Of a DNA stretch of 5,775 nt, positions 1 to 5,775 are shown in pieces. Both the position numbers and the translations under genes were made by a program. The notes below the pieces were generated by a model that searched no databases, was not told where the DNA came from, and saw nothing but the letters and a program-made list of their open reading frames with translations. Source of the stretch: Bacteroidia bacterium (GTDB lineage Bacteria; Bacteroidota; Bacteroidia; B-17B0; Aurantibacillaceae); NCBI GenBank assembly GCA_026418315.1, contig JAOABO010000111.1, forward strand, positions 1 to 5,775, in the 5' to 3' direction. Position 1 is the first letter of the stretch. Each line of letters opens with the position of its first letter.

Positions 1-312
1 CCTTAATATATTCTGAACATATTGTCCTTTTATTTGGATAACATTTTCCAATGAATCTGTTTTTTTTATCAACTGTAATATCTGTTTTTTCTCTTTTATT
101 CCCCCATATCCTGGTATATATTCCTTTAACGATGTTTTGGATATAATGAACAAAGTAATCATAATAATAATCGTAGCATATCCTATTATCCAAATTAAAA
201 AAGTAACCAGTGTAAATCTTAAAGAAAACAAGGGTTGAAAATCATCCTGAAAAAATGTTATGCGAATTTTTTTTTTGAATATACTCAGTAAAAAATCAAA
301 TGCTTTCCTCAT
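1..312 (-). CDS. M23-family peptidoglycan metallopeptidase, N-terminal part (3' end off window)
   Basis: An open frame starts at the ATG at 312-310 and stays open for 104 codons to the window edge, so only the N-terminus is present. It begins MRKAFDFLLSIFKKKIR, a short basic cytoplasmic stretch. A single hydrophobic helix follows at about residues 34-58, then SLKEYIPGY (61-69), then a charged, heptad-like segment (about 72-104, IKEKKQILQLIKKTDSLENV) that looks like the start of a coiled coil. This layout (short cytoplasmic tail, one anchor helix, the EYIPGY segment, coiled coil) matches the N-terminus of Bacteroidota M23 (LytM/MepM-like) peptidases, which cleave peptide cross-links of peptidoglycan in the periplasm. 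The zinc-binding HxxxD and HxH motifs would lie beyond the edge, so catalysis cannot be judged. The gene is divergent from the transporter at 501. Family assignment rests on remembered motif resemblance; the reading frame itself is clear. Confidence 0.72.
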   Translation of the reverse strand, partial: MRKAFDFLLSIFKKKIRITFFQDDFQPLFSLRFTLVTFLIWIIGYATIIIMITLFIISKTSLKEYIPGYGGIKEKKQILQLIKKTDSLENVIQIKGQYVQNILR

Positions 313-339
313 AGTATCGGGCTTAATTTACCTAAATAA

Positions 340-357
340 AATCAAATTAATCAAATT
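340..357. repeat. Perfect 9-bp tandem direct repeat (2 copies)
   Basis: AATCAAATT occurs at 340-348 and again immediately at 349-357. Read on the minus strand, each copy contributes to TTAATTTG, which differs at one fixed position from the Bacteroidota -7 promoter box TAnnTTTG. The boxes lie roughly 30-45 bp before the M23 gene start. The repeat could carry that gene's promoter, but in such AT-rich DNA this is weak evidence. Confidence 0.6.
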
Positions 358-379
358 AAAGCATTGTTCTTATATTAAA

Positions 380-421
380 ATAGTGTCTTAAAAAATATTT
401 ATAGTGTCTTAAAAAATATTT
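380..421. repeat. Perfect 21-bp tandem direct repeat (2 copies)
   Basis: Two identical, directly adjoining 21-bp units occupy 380-400 and 401-421. Each begins ATAGTGTCTT and ends AAATATTT. The identity stops exactly at the unit boundaries (position 422 differs from 401, and 379 from 400). The unit length equals two turns of B-DNA, so both copies present the same DNA face. They lie between the divergent M23 and transporter genes, about 80-120 bp before the transporter start. They may be a recent duplication or a pair of binding sites. Confidence 0.9.
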
Positions 422-437
422 TTATTTCAGTTTTAAA

Positions 438-475
438 TTTAGATATATCTAAAAATTATTTTAGATAAATAAAAA
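438..475. promoter_or_regulatory. Candidate operator: 16-bp perfect palindrome plus imperfect second copy, upstream of mntH
   Basis: TTTAGATATATCTAAA at 438-453 is a perfect 16-bp inverted repeat. A second version, TTTAGATAAATAAAAA at 460-475, matches it at 13 of 16 positions and starts 22 bp later, about two helical turns. The pair ends 25 bp before the transporter ATG. DtxR/MntR-type metal repressors bind palindromes with TTAG...CTAA-like arms and often occupy paired sites. A metal-sensing repressor of mntH is therefore a reasonable inference, though no regulator gene is present here and the spacing differs from the classical DtxR box. A possible -7 box with one mismatch (TAATTTTA, 482-489) lies just downstream, which would place the second copy over the -33 region. 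Confidence 0.5.
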
Positions 476-500
476 ATAATGTAATTTTACCCCGAGTATT

Positions 501-2378
501 ATGAATGAAAAGAAAAACATAACCTCATTAGACGAAATAAATTCAACTGTTACTACTGAATATAAACATCCTTTGCGAAAATTTCTGGCTTTTGCCGGTC
601 CTGCTTTTTTAATCAGCGTTGGATACATGGACCCAGGAAATTGGGCAACAGACATAGCAGGTGGCAGTAGCTTCGGTTATTCACTTCTTTGGGTGCTTTT
701 GATGAGTAATTTAATGGCTATATTATTACAAAGTCATAGTGCAAGGTTAGGAATTGTAAGTGGTTTGGATTTAGCACAGGCCAATAGAGCATTTTTTCCA
801 TCTATTCCAAATTTTTTACTCTATCTACTTGCCGAAATTGCCATTATTGCTTGTGATTTAGCAGAAGTAATTGGAATGGCTATTGGTTTACATCTTTTGT
901 TTCCGTCTATTTCTTTATTATCTGGTATTCTTATCACTGTTTTAGATTCATTCCTTCTTTTATTTTTAATGAATAGGGGAATTAGAAAATTAGAAGCATT
1001 CATTTTATCTATGGTTGGTATTATTGGTTTTTGTTTTTTGCTGGAAATGACAATTGTAAAGCCATCTGTTTCGCAAGTGATAAAGGGTTTTATACCTACT
1101 ATTGTTAATGAAGATGCTCTTTATATTGCCATTGGAATCATAGGCGCTACTGTGATGCCGCATAATTTATATCTGCACAGCTCATTGGTACAAAGCAGGA
1201 AAATTCAACGAAATACAATGGGCATTTTATCTGCCTTAAAATATAATTTAATAGATAGTATTTTAGCGCTTAACATTGCTTTTTTAGTCAATGCTTCCAT
1301 TTTGATTTTAGCAGCAGCGGTCTTCTTTAAAAATAATATTTACGATGTAGATGAAATACAAAGAGCACATCAATTATTGCAAAATGTATTAGGAAATGAA
1401 TTAGCCCCTAAATTATTTGCTATTGCCCTGATTGCGGCTGGTCAAAGCTCTACCATTACAGGCACATTAGCCGGACAAATTATTATGGAAGGATATTTGA
1501 ACTTAAGATTAAATCCAATAATAAGAAGAATTGTTACCCGATTATTAGCCATTGTTCCTGCAGCATTCACAGTTATATTTTTTGGAGATGAAAAAATTGC
1601 CAACCTGCTTATATTAAGTCAAGTCGTTTTGAGTTTACAGTTAGCATTTGCCGTCATTCCTTTGATACATTTTGTGAGCAATAAAAAACTAATGGGAGAA
1701 TTTGTTATTTCTAATTGGCAAAAGGTGCTTTCATGGGTAGTAGTTGCTATCATTGTTGTGCTTAATTTGAAAATGGTTTTTAATGAAGTGTCTGAGTTTT
1801 TAGTTCATGCTTCTAATCCTTTTATAACCGGAATGTATATTATACCTGTTATTTTTTTATGCTTGATTTTATTAATATATATACTCGTAGTGCCTTTCTT
1901 TTTCAACAAAGAAAAAAATGTTTCATCAATACATGGTCAAATGCCCCTACTTTCACTTTCCAACGAAAGAATTCATTTCCGAAAAATTGCAGTAACAGTA
2001 GATTTTTCAATATCAGACAATAAAGCACTTAATCATGCCATCAATTTGTGTAAAGACGAAGGTGAAATATTACTGATTCACATTTTAGATAGTGTAAGTG
2101 CAGTAGTATATCAAAATCAAGCAGAGAGCGCAGAATTAAAAAGCGACAAAGAATATATAGAAAGATACTGTGAAATGCTGAAAAAAAATGGCATTCAATG
2201 TGATTACATAATTGGATTTGGCAGTCCGAAAACAGAAATACCTAAAATAGTTGCAGAGTATCAGGCCGACATATTAATCATGGGTGCTCACGGACATAAA
2301 ACGCTGAAAGATATTTTACTTGGTACTACCATTGATGAGGTGCGTCATAAACTTCATATTCCTTTAATGGTAGTTTAA
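501..2378 (+). CDS. mntH: NRAMP divalent metal (Mn2+/Fe2+) transporter fused to a C-terminal universal stress protein domain
   Basis: The 625-residue protein imports divalent metal, probably Mn2+ or Fe2+, with protons across the inner membrane. NRAMP hallmarks are visible: DPGN at 44-47 in the unwound helix 1 and A216-T-V-M219-P-H221 in helix 6, together the metal site. D119 and E122 in helix 3 match the proton-path acidic pair, and GQSSTITGTLAGQIIMEG (314-331) is the family signature. About twelve hydrophobic segments can be counted; the last is near 442-468. Residues about 492-625 form a Usp domain starting RKIAVTVDFS and ending with the nucleotide-binding pattern G595-x2-G598-x9-G608-T. 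NRAMP proteins without this domain are roughly 400-450 residues, so the extra length is the Usp tail. The ATG at 501 is used because it precedes the conserved helix 1 by a normal cytoplasmic tail; no Shine-Dalgarno is seen. The stop overlaps the convergent prmC stop by 4 bp. Whether the Usp domain binds ATP is untested. Confidence 0.95.
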   Translation: MNEKKNITSLDEINSTVTTEYKHPLRKFLAFAGPAFLISVGYMDPGNWATDIAGGSSFGYSLLWVLLMSNLMAILLQSHSARLGIVSGLDLAQANRAFFPSIPNFLLYLLAEIAIIACDLAEVIGMAIGLHLLFPSISLLSGILITVLDSFLLLFLMNRGIRKLEAFILSMVGIIGFCFLLEMTIVKPSVSQVIKGFIPTIVNEDALYIAIGIIGATVMPHNLYLHSSLVQSRKIQRNTMGILSALKYNLIDSILALNIAFLVNASILILAAAVFFKNNIYDVDEIQRAHQLLQNVLGNELAPKLFAIALIAAGQSSTITGTLAGQIIMEGYLNLRLNPIIRRIVTRLLAIVPAAFTVIFFGDEKIANLLILSQVVLSLQLAFAVIPLIHFVSNKKLMGEFVISNWQKVLSWVVVAIIVVLNLKMVFNEVSEFLVHASNPFITGMYIIPVIFLCLILLIYILVVPFFFNKEKNVSSIHGQMPLLSLSNERIHFRKIAVTVDFSISDNKALNHAINLCKDEGEILLIHILDSVSAVVYQNQAESAELKSDKEYIERYCEMLKKNGIQCDYIIGFGSPKTEIPKIVAEYQADILIMGAHGHKTLKDILLGTTIDEVRHKLHIPLMVV

Positions 2379-3238
2379 TTTTTCATCGCTGTCAGAAATC
2401 GTTGATGCCCACTCATATCCTTTACAATCTTTACAGAATGTAAATAAGGATATTGGTAAGATAATTTTAAAATCATGTCTGCATAATATTGATTCAATTC
2501 AAGGATAATTATCCCTTTATTATTCAGAATACTTCCAGACAATTCAAAAATTCTTTGATAAAATTCAAGAGCCGTATTGGAAAATAAAGCTACAGAAGGT
2601 TCAAAATTTTTTACACTATCTTCAATCGTTATAGCATCATGAAATGGTATATATGGAGGATTGCTCACAATAATATCAAATGTTTCTCGGGGGGACTCTT
2701 TCAATATATCCATTTCTATCAACTGTACATCTGCTTTATGATAATCTGCATTTTGTTTTGCCACTTTTAATGCATCAGCAGATACATCTATGCCCGATAT
2801 GCAAACCTCCGGCAACTCCTGTTTTAAGGTAATAGCTATACATGCGCTTCCTGTACCAATATCTACAATTTTTAAGGGCTTTCTATCCATGTTATTATTT
2901 CTGATAAGCTGAATAGTGAGCTCTACTAACTCCTCTGTTTCAGGTCGGGGTATTAAAACATTTTCATTAACAAAAAATCTTCTGTTGTAAAAATAACTAT
3001 ATCCTAAAATATACGCTAAGGGTCTTCCCTTTTTCAAATCATCTATAAATTGAGATATCATTATTAACTCGCTCTGATTAAAATATATACTACTATCAAA
3101 AAAATCATATCCAAAATGCTCTATGATTCTTTGAAACAGTATATGAATCTCTTTATCGCTATATTTTGCTATGAGATTCTCCAAAAATTTCTTTCTTACA
3201 TCTAAAACAGAATTAGACGAAAAATGCTGAATATTCAT
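2375..3238 (-). CDS. prmC: Peptide chain release factor N5-glutamine methyltransferase
   Basis: This 287-residue cytoplasmic enzyme uses S-adenosylmethionine to methylate the glutamine of the GGQ motif in release factors RF1 and RF2, which raises termination efficiency. The N-terminal helical substrate-binding region (about 1-90) carries GRPLAYILG (71-79). IPRPETEEL (96-104) leads into the Rossmann methyltransferase fold. The SAM-binding loop is DIGTGSACIAI (126-136), D151 follows the second strand, and the catalytic NPPY is at 193-196. EPSVALFS (213-220) and DMSGHQRF (274-281) are further family blocks. The length is normal and no key residue is missing. The ATG at 3238 lies 9 bp after the yraN stop, which suggests co-transcription with yraN. 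In many bacteria prmC follows prfA; here it does not. Its stop codon overlaps that of mntH on the other strand, leaving no room for an intergenic terminator. Confidence 0.96.
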   Translation of the reverse strand: MNIQHFSSNSVLDVRKKFLENLIAKYSDKEIHILFQRIIEHFGYDFFDSSIYFNQSELIMISQFIDDLKKGRPLAYILGYSYFYNRRFFVNENVLIPRPETEELVELTIQLIRNNNMDRKPLKIVDIGTGSACIAITLKQELPEVCISGIDVSADALKVAKQNADYHKADVQLIEMDILKESPRETFDIIVSNPPYIPFHDAITIEDSVKNFEPSVALFSNTALEFYQRIFELSGSILNNKGIIILELNQYYADMILKLSYQYPYLHSVKIVKDMSGHQRFLTAMKN

Positions 3239-3247
3239 AGTTACATA

Positions 3248-3613
3248 TTATCTGGCATAAAAAGCATCTTCAATATGATGAATATGCAAATGGTTATTTT
3301 TCTTGGTGATGGCTATAATATCAAACCGAATTTCTTTATCTATTTCTTTTTGTAAAACATATTGATGAGCTGCCTCCATTAAAAATTTTTGTTTTTGTTG
3401 ATTAACAAATGTTTCAGGTTCCCCAAATGTGGTGTAAGTTCTGTATTTCACCTCACTGATTATTAAAAAATTATCTTTTTCAGCAATAATATCTATTTCT
3501 AAATGTTTGAATCTCCAATTTTGTTCCAATATTTTATAGCCCTTATTCTTCAAATAGTCAGAGGCAATACTTTCCCATTCTTTTCCAATATCTATAGATG
3601 TTTTCCTTTCCAT
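3248..3613 (-). CDS. yraN: YraN/UPF0102 family protein, PD-(D/E)xK nuclease fold
   Basis: This 121-residue protein has the usual length and pattern of the UPF0102 (YraN) family, a small protein with a restriction-endonuclease-like fold. The family is widespread, but its cellular role is poorly defined. Visible blocks are the N-terminal GKEWESIASDYLKNKGYKIL (10-29), EID at 39-41, SEVKYR at 53-58 (E54-x-K56) and RFDIIAI at 96-102. D41 with E54-V-K56 fits the D...ExK metal-binding core, so the active-site residues look intact. The common family form has a Gly before EID; here it is Leu. The ATG at 3613 gives the standard N-terminus, and no Shine-Dalgarno is seen. The gene lies 107 bp after gltX and 9 bp before prmC on the same strand, so it probably leads a two-gene unit. 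A DNA repair or recombination role is only an inference from the fold. Confidence 0.9.
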   Translation of the reverse strand: MERKTSIDIGKEWESIASDYLKNKGYKILEQNWRFKHLEIDIIAEKDNFLIISEVKYRTYTTFGEPETFVNQQKQKFLMEAAHQYVLQKEIDKEIRFDIIAITKKNNHLHIHHIEDAFYAR

Positions 3614-3623
3614 AAAGTGATTA

Positions 3624-3631
3624 CAAAAGTA
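3624..3631 (-). promoter_or_regulatory. Candidate -7 promoter box for yraN-prmC
   Basis: On the minus strand the bases read TACTTTTG, an exact match to the Bacteroidota sigma-factor -7 consensus TAnnTTTG, ending 10 bp before the yraN ATG. No convincing TTTG -33 element stands about 20 bp upstream, and the implied leader would be only a few nucleotides. If real, it would let yraN-prmC be transcribed independently of gltX. Confidence 0.35.
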
Positions 3632-3720
3632 CTAAAATGCAGGTAATAACGATATTTTGGGTATCATAGCATTAAATTATATGTATTCTTTATCAAACAC
3701 TAGCTACCTGGTAGGAATGA

Positions 3721-5250
3721 CTATACTTTAACTCTTTCAAGAACTTTGAGAATTCTATCTTTTACCTTTTCTTTTCCCAAGACGGCCATGATATGGGCTA
3801 AGGAGGGCCCAGATGAAACTCCTGTAATACATGTTCGTAACAATTGATAATCAATTTTATGTTTTTGCTGAATGAACTGCTCAAAAGTATGGTGAATATG
3901 CTCTGCTGAAAATGGCTCTGTTTTATCAAGGTACTGCAGCAATTCAATGATTATTTTTTGACTTTCTGTATTCCATTTTTTCTGAATTACTTTTTCATCA
4001 TAAGTATCTGGATCTACAAACATATAACTTCCCATGTCCCATATATCTTTTACAAAGTAGGCCTTTTCTTTCATCAGTTCACATACTTCTGCCACATAGT
4101 TTTTTTCTGCTTGAATATTATTTTCTTTCAAAATCGGCTGCAATAAGTCAGCTAATTCATACTTATCTTTTTTTCTTAAATACTGCTGATTGAACCATTT
4201 GGTTTTTTCAGGATCAAATTTTGCTCCTGCTTTGTGCACTTTTTCTAATGAAAAAAGTTGTATTAGTTCTTGTTTACTTAAAATTTCCTGATTATTTCCA
4301 GGATTCCATCCAAGCAAAGCCAACATATTGATAAATGCTTCAGGAAAAAAGCCACTTTCTTTGTATCCTACATAACTTTCTCCTGTTCTTTCATCATACC
4401 AATTAAGAGGGAACATAGGTAAGCCCGAAGTGTCTCTTTTAGATAATTTTCCTTTTCCATCGGGCTTTAGAATAAGCGGTAAGTGTGCCAATTGCGGCAT
4501 GTTTTGTTCTAAACCCAAAAACTTGTAGGTAAGAACATGTGCAGGTGCACTGGGCAACCATTCTTCTCCTCTTATTACATGTGTAATTTGCATTTCAATA
4601 TCATCTACAATATGCGCAAGGTGATAAGTGGGCATTCCGTCCGATTTCAGTAGTACTTTATCGTCTATTGTAGATGAGTTCACTACTATCCAACCACGAA
4701 TGATATCGTAAAAGCGAATTTCTTCATTACGAGGAACTTTTAATCTAACAACATAAGGAACACCACTATCCAATAACTTCTGTACTTCATCATAAGATAA
4801 AGTCAATGAATTACGCATATTCATTCGTGTAATGTGGTTATATTGTGGTGAAACAACTCTGGCTACTTCTAATCGCTTACGCATTTCTTCTAATTCTTCT
4901 TCTGTATCAAATGCATAATAAGCGCCTCCTGCTTCTATTAGTTTTTGAGCATATTTTTCGTAAATACCAGTTTTTTTTCTTTCACTTTGACGATAAGGCG
5001 CATGAGGTCCATCTCCAAAACCAACTCCTTCATTAGGTTCTATTCCGCACCATTTCAACGATTCTATAATATACTCTTCAGCACCTTTTACATAGCGGTT
5101 TTGATCAGTATCTTCTATTCTTAAAATAAAATCACCTCCGTGTTTTTTCGCAAATAGGTAATTGAATAAGGCAGTTCTCACACCTCCCATGTGTAACCCG
5201 CCGGTAGGACTAGGAGCAAAGCGGACACGAACTTTTTTTTCAGTATTCAT
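3721..5250 (-). CDS. gltX: Glutamyl-tRNA synthetase (class I)
   Basis: This 509-residue cytoplasmic enzyme attaches glutamate to tRNA(Glu) using ATP. The Rossmann-fold N-terminus has FAPSPTGGLHMGG (11-23), where HMGG (20-23) is the HIGH-type motif. RIEDTDQ is at 44-50 and YRQSER at 86-91. VIRGEEWLPSAP (225-236) precedes the KMSKS equivalent KLSKR at 268-272. The C-terminal part (about 330-509) is the helical anticodon-binding region. About 27 residues separate KLSKR from the G-F-F-P-E-A block (300-305), more than in typical bacterial GluRS; I associate this insertion with Bacteroidota enzymes. The Cys residues of the zinc site known in E. coli GluRS are absent around 98-130, so this is a zinc-free type. 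The ATG at 5250 opens directly onto the conserved N-terminus. It lies 198 bp after the purQ stop codon and 107 bp before yraN, so it may be transcribed alone or with neighbours. Confidence 0.97.
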   Translation of the reverse strand: MNTEKKVRVRFAPSPTGGLHMGGVRTALFNYLFAKKHGGDFILRIEDTDQNRYVKGAEEYIIESLKWCGIEPNEGVGFGDGPHAPYRQSERKKTGIYEKYAQKLIEAGGAYYAFDTEEELEEMRKRLEVARVVSPQYNHITRMNMRNSLTLSYDEVQKLLDSGVPYVVRLKVPRNEEIRFYDIIRGWIVVNSSTIDDKVLLKSDGMPTYHLAHIVDDIEMQITHVIRGEEWLPSAPAHVLTYKFLGLEQNMPQLAHLPLILKPDGKGKLSKRDTSGLPMFPLNWYDERTGESYVGYKESGFFPEAFINMLALLGWNPGNNQEILSKQELIQLFSLEKVHKAGAKFDPEKTKWFNQQYLRKKDKYELADLLQPILKENNIQAEKNYVAEVCELMKEKAYFVKDIWDMGSYMFVDPDTYDEKVIQKKWNTESQKIIIELLQYLDKTEPFSAEHIHHTFEQFIQQKHKIDYQLLRTCITGVSSGPSLAHIMAVLGKEKVKDRILKVLERVKV

Positions 5251-5277
5251 ATTAAAAAATTAATGTAGGGCGAATGT

Positions 5278-5310
5278 ACAGAATAATAATTATTTTTTTA
5301 CTAAATCAAA
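5278..5310 (-). promoter_or_regulatory. Possible gltX promoter
   Basis: On the minus strand a TTTG (5310-5307) is followed after 21 bp by TATTCTGT (5285-5278), which partly matches the Bacteroidota -33 TTTG and -7 TAnnTTTG pair. The implied start would leave a leader of about 20 nt before the gltX ATG, which is plausible. Two of the four fixed TTTG positions in the -7 box do not match, so this is a weak call. Confidence 0.27.
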
Positions 5311-5379
5311 GAATATTTTCGGGTGTATAATGTAAGTAAAAAAGGCAAAAATGACAATTGAAAACCTATGGTTTATGAG

Positions 5380-5427
5380 TAGTATATGTTATAGACCTAC
5401 AAATAGTATACGCTACACACCTACAAA
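5380..5427. repeat. Imperfect 24-bp tandem direct repeat (2 copies)
   Basis: Units at 5380-5403 and 5404-5427 adjoin directly and agree at 20 of 24 positions. Both begin TAGTATA and end ACCTACAAA. The differences cluster in the middle of the unit (three T-to-C and one G-to-C). A 14-bp echo of the unit's tail, TACACACTTACAAG at 5453-5466 (12 of 14 identical to 5414-5427), reaches into the 3' end of purQ. The repeat lies in the 201-bp purQ-gltX gap, otherwise occupied only by the possible gltX promoter; no convincing terminator was seen there. Confidence 0.8.
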
Positions 5428-5451
5428 ATGCAATCACCCGGTATTTAATTA

Positions 5452-5775
5452 TTACACACTTACAAGATTGTTTTCTATAATGCTTTGAAAAATATATAAC
5501 CCATCAGTATTTCTCAATTCATCATCGGCTGCTCTTTCGGGGTGAGGCATCATGCCAAAAACATTTTTGCTTTTATTACACACACCTGCAATGTTCATTA
5601 AGGATCCATTAGGATTAGCTCCTTCATTTACATTTCCATTCTCATCGCAATATTGAAACACAATTTGCTCATTATCTTGTAATGATTGGAGTGTATCCTT
5701 ATCAGCATAATAATTACCCTCTCCATGTGCAATAGGAATTTTATATGCCGATTTATCTTTTGGCAAATGTTGTGT
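5452..5775 (-). CDS. purQ: Phosphoribosylformylglycinamidine synthase glutaminase subunit, C-terminal part (5' end off window)
   Basis: The last 108 codons of a gene enter from the right edge and end at TAA (5454-5452). The frame is open to the edge, and the residues before the first possible start (THR-GLN-HIS, then a TTG codon) continue naturally, so that TTG is internal. Family blocks are KIPIAHGEGNYYA, then NPNGSLMNIAGVC, then GMMPHPERAADD, where the His and Glu of PHPE belong to the class I glutamine amidotransferase triad; the nucleophile Cys is outside the window. PurQ releases ammonia from glutamine for PurL in the fourth step of purine synthesis. The ending (DGLYIFQSIIENN, then a short tail) resembles stand-alone PurQ rather than the C-terminus of a large fused PurL, but a fusion cannot be excluded because the upstream part is missing. 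Confidence 0.9.
   Translation of the reverse strand, partial: TQHLPKDKSAYKIPIAHGEGNYYADKDTLQSLQDNEQIVFQYCDENGNVNEGANPNGSLMNIAGVCNKSKNVFGMMPHPERAADDELRNTDGLYIFQSIIENNLVSV

Noticed and set aside
461..655. Minus-strand open frame across the mntH start.
   Set aside because: It is the complement of the mntH N-terminus and its upstream control region, with no family resemblance.
3241..3246. A start-stop ATGTAA between yraN and prmC on the minus strand, considered as a regulatory minimal ORF.
   Set aside because: It lies in a 9-bp AT-rich gap where such a hexamer is expected by chance, and there is no ribosome binding site.
3704..3714. CTACCTGGTAG inverted repeat just after the gltX stop, considered as a terminator.
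   Set aside because: The arms are separated by one base, so it cannot form a hairpin with a normal loop, and no T-run follows on the minus strand.
3958..4146. Plus-strand open frame inside gltX (also a similar one at 4845-5036).
   Set aside because: Both are hydrophobic, low-complexity shadows of the gltX coding strand.
5362..5374. AAACC-TAT-GGTTT hairpin between purQ and gltX, considered as the purQ terminator.
   Set aside because: The stem is only 5 bp and AT-rich, with a 3-nt loop and no clean U-tract following; too weak to call.
5351..5488. Plus-strand 45-codon open frame starting ATG at 5351, which reads through the 24-bp repeats in frame (8-codon units) and ends inside purQ antisense.
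   Set aside because: It overlaps the well-supported 3' end of purQ on the other strand, has no recognisable family or clear ribosome binding site, and a repeat length divisible by three is easily chance.

Overview
The window looks like ordinary chromosomal DNA from an AT-rich member of the Bacteroidota, perhaps a Chitinophagaceae/Sphingobacteriales-type lineage. This is inferred from several things: gene starts without Shine-Dalgarno sequences, an exact TAnnTTTG-type promoter box, a GluRS with the insertion after KLSKR that I associate with this phylum, and an M23 peptidase N-terminus with the EYIPGY segment typical of the phylum. I saw no insertion sequence, phage gene, CRISPR array, tRNA or rRNA.

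Layout, left to right. Positions 1-312 (minus strand) hold the N-terminal 104 residues of a membrane-anchored M23-type peptidoglycan peptidase whose catalytic part lies off the left edge. Positions 313-500 are a divergent, very AT-rich regulatory region with two perfect tandem duplications (9 bp and 21 bp) and a perfect 16-bp palindrome with a second imperfect copy 22 bp away. Positions 501-2378 (plus strand) encode an NRAMP Mn2+/Fe2+ transporter fused to a C-terminal universal stress protein (Usp) domain. Its stop overlaps by 4 bp the stop of a convergent minus-strand gene, prmC (2375-3238). prmC is preceded by yraN (3248-3613), 9 bp away, so these two form a tight pair. Further upstream on the same strand are gltX (3721-5250) and the C-terminal part of purQ (5452-5775, running off the right edge). 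A 24-bp imperfect tandem repeat sits in the purQ-gltX gap.

Working together: purQ, gltX, yraN and prmC are housekeeping genes (purine synthesis, tRNA charging, a nuclease-fold protein of uncertain role, release-factor methylation) all read leftward. The transporter is the one plus-strand gene and probably has its own metal-responsive control. I found no clear novel multi-gene system. The most interesting points are the NRAMP-Usp fusion with an apparent twelfth membrane helix, and the repeat- and palindrome-rich control region in front of it.
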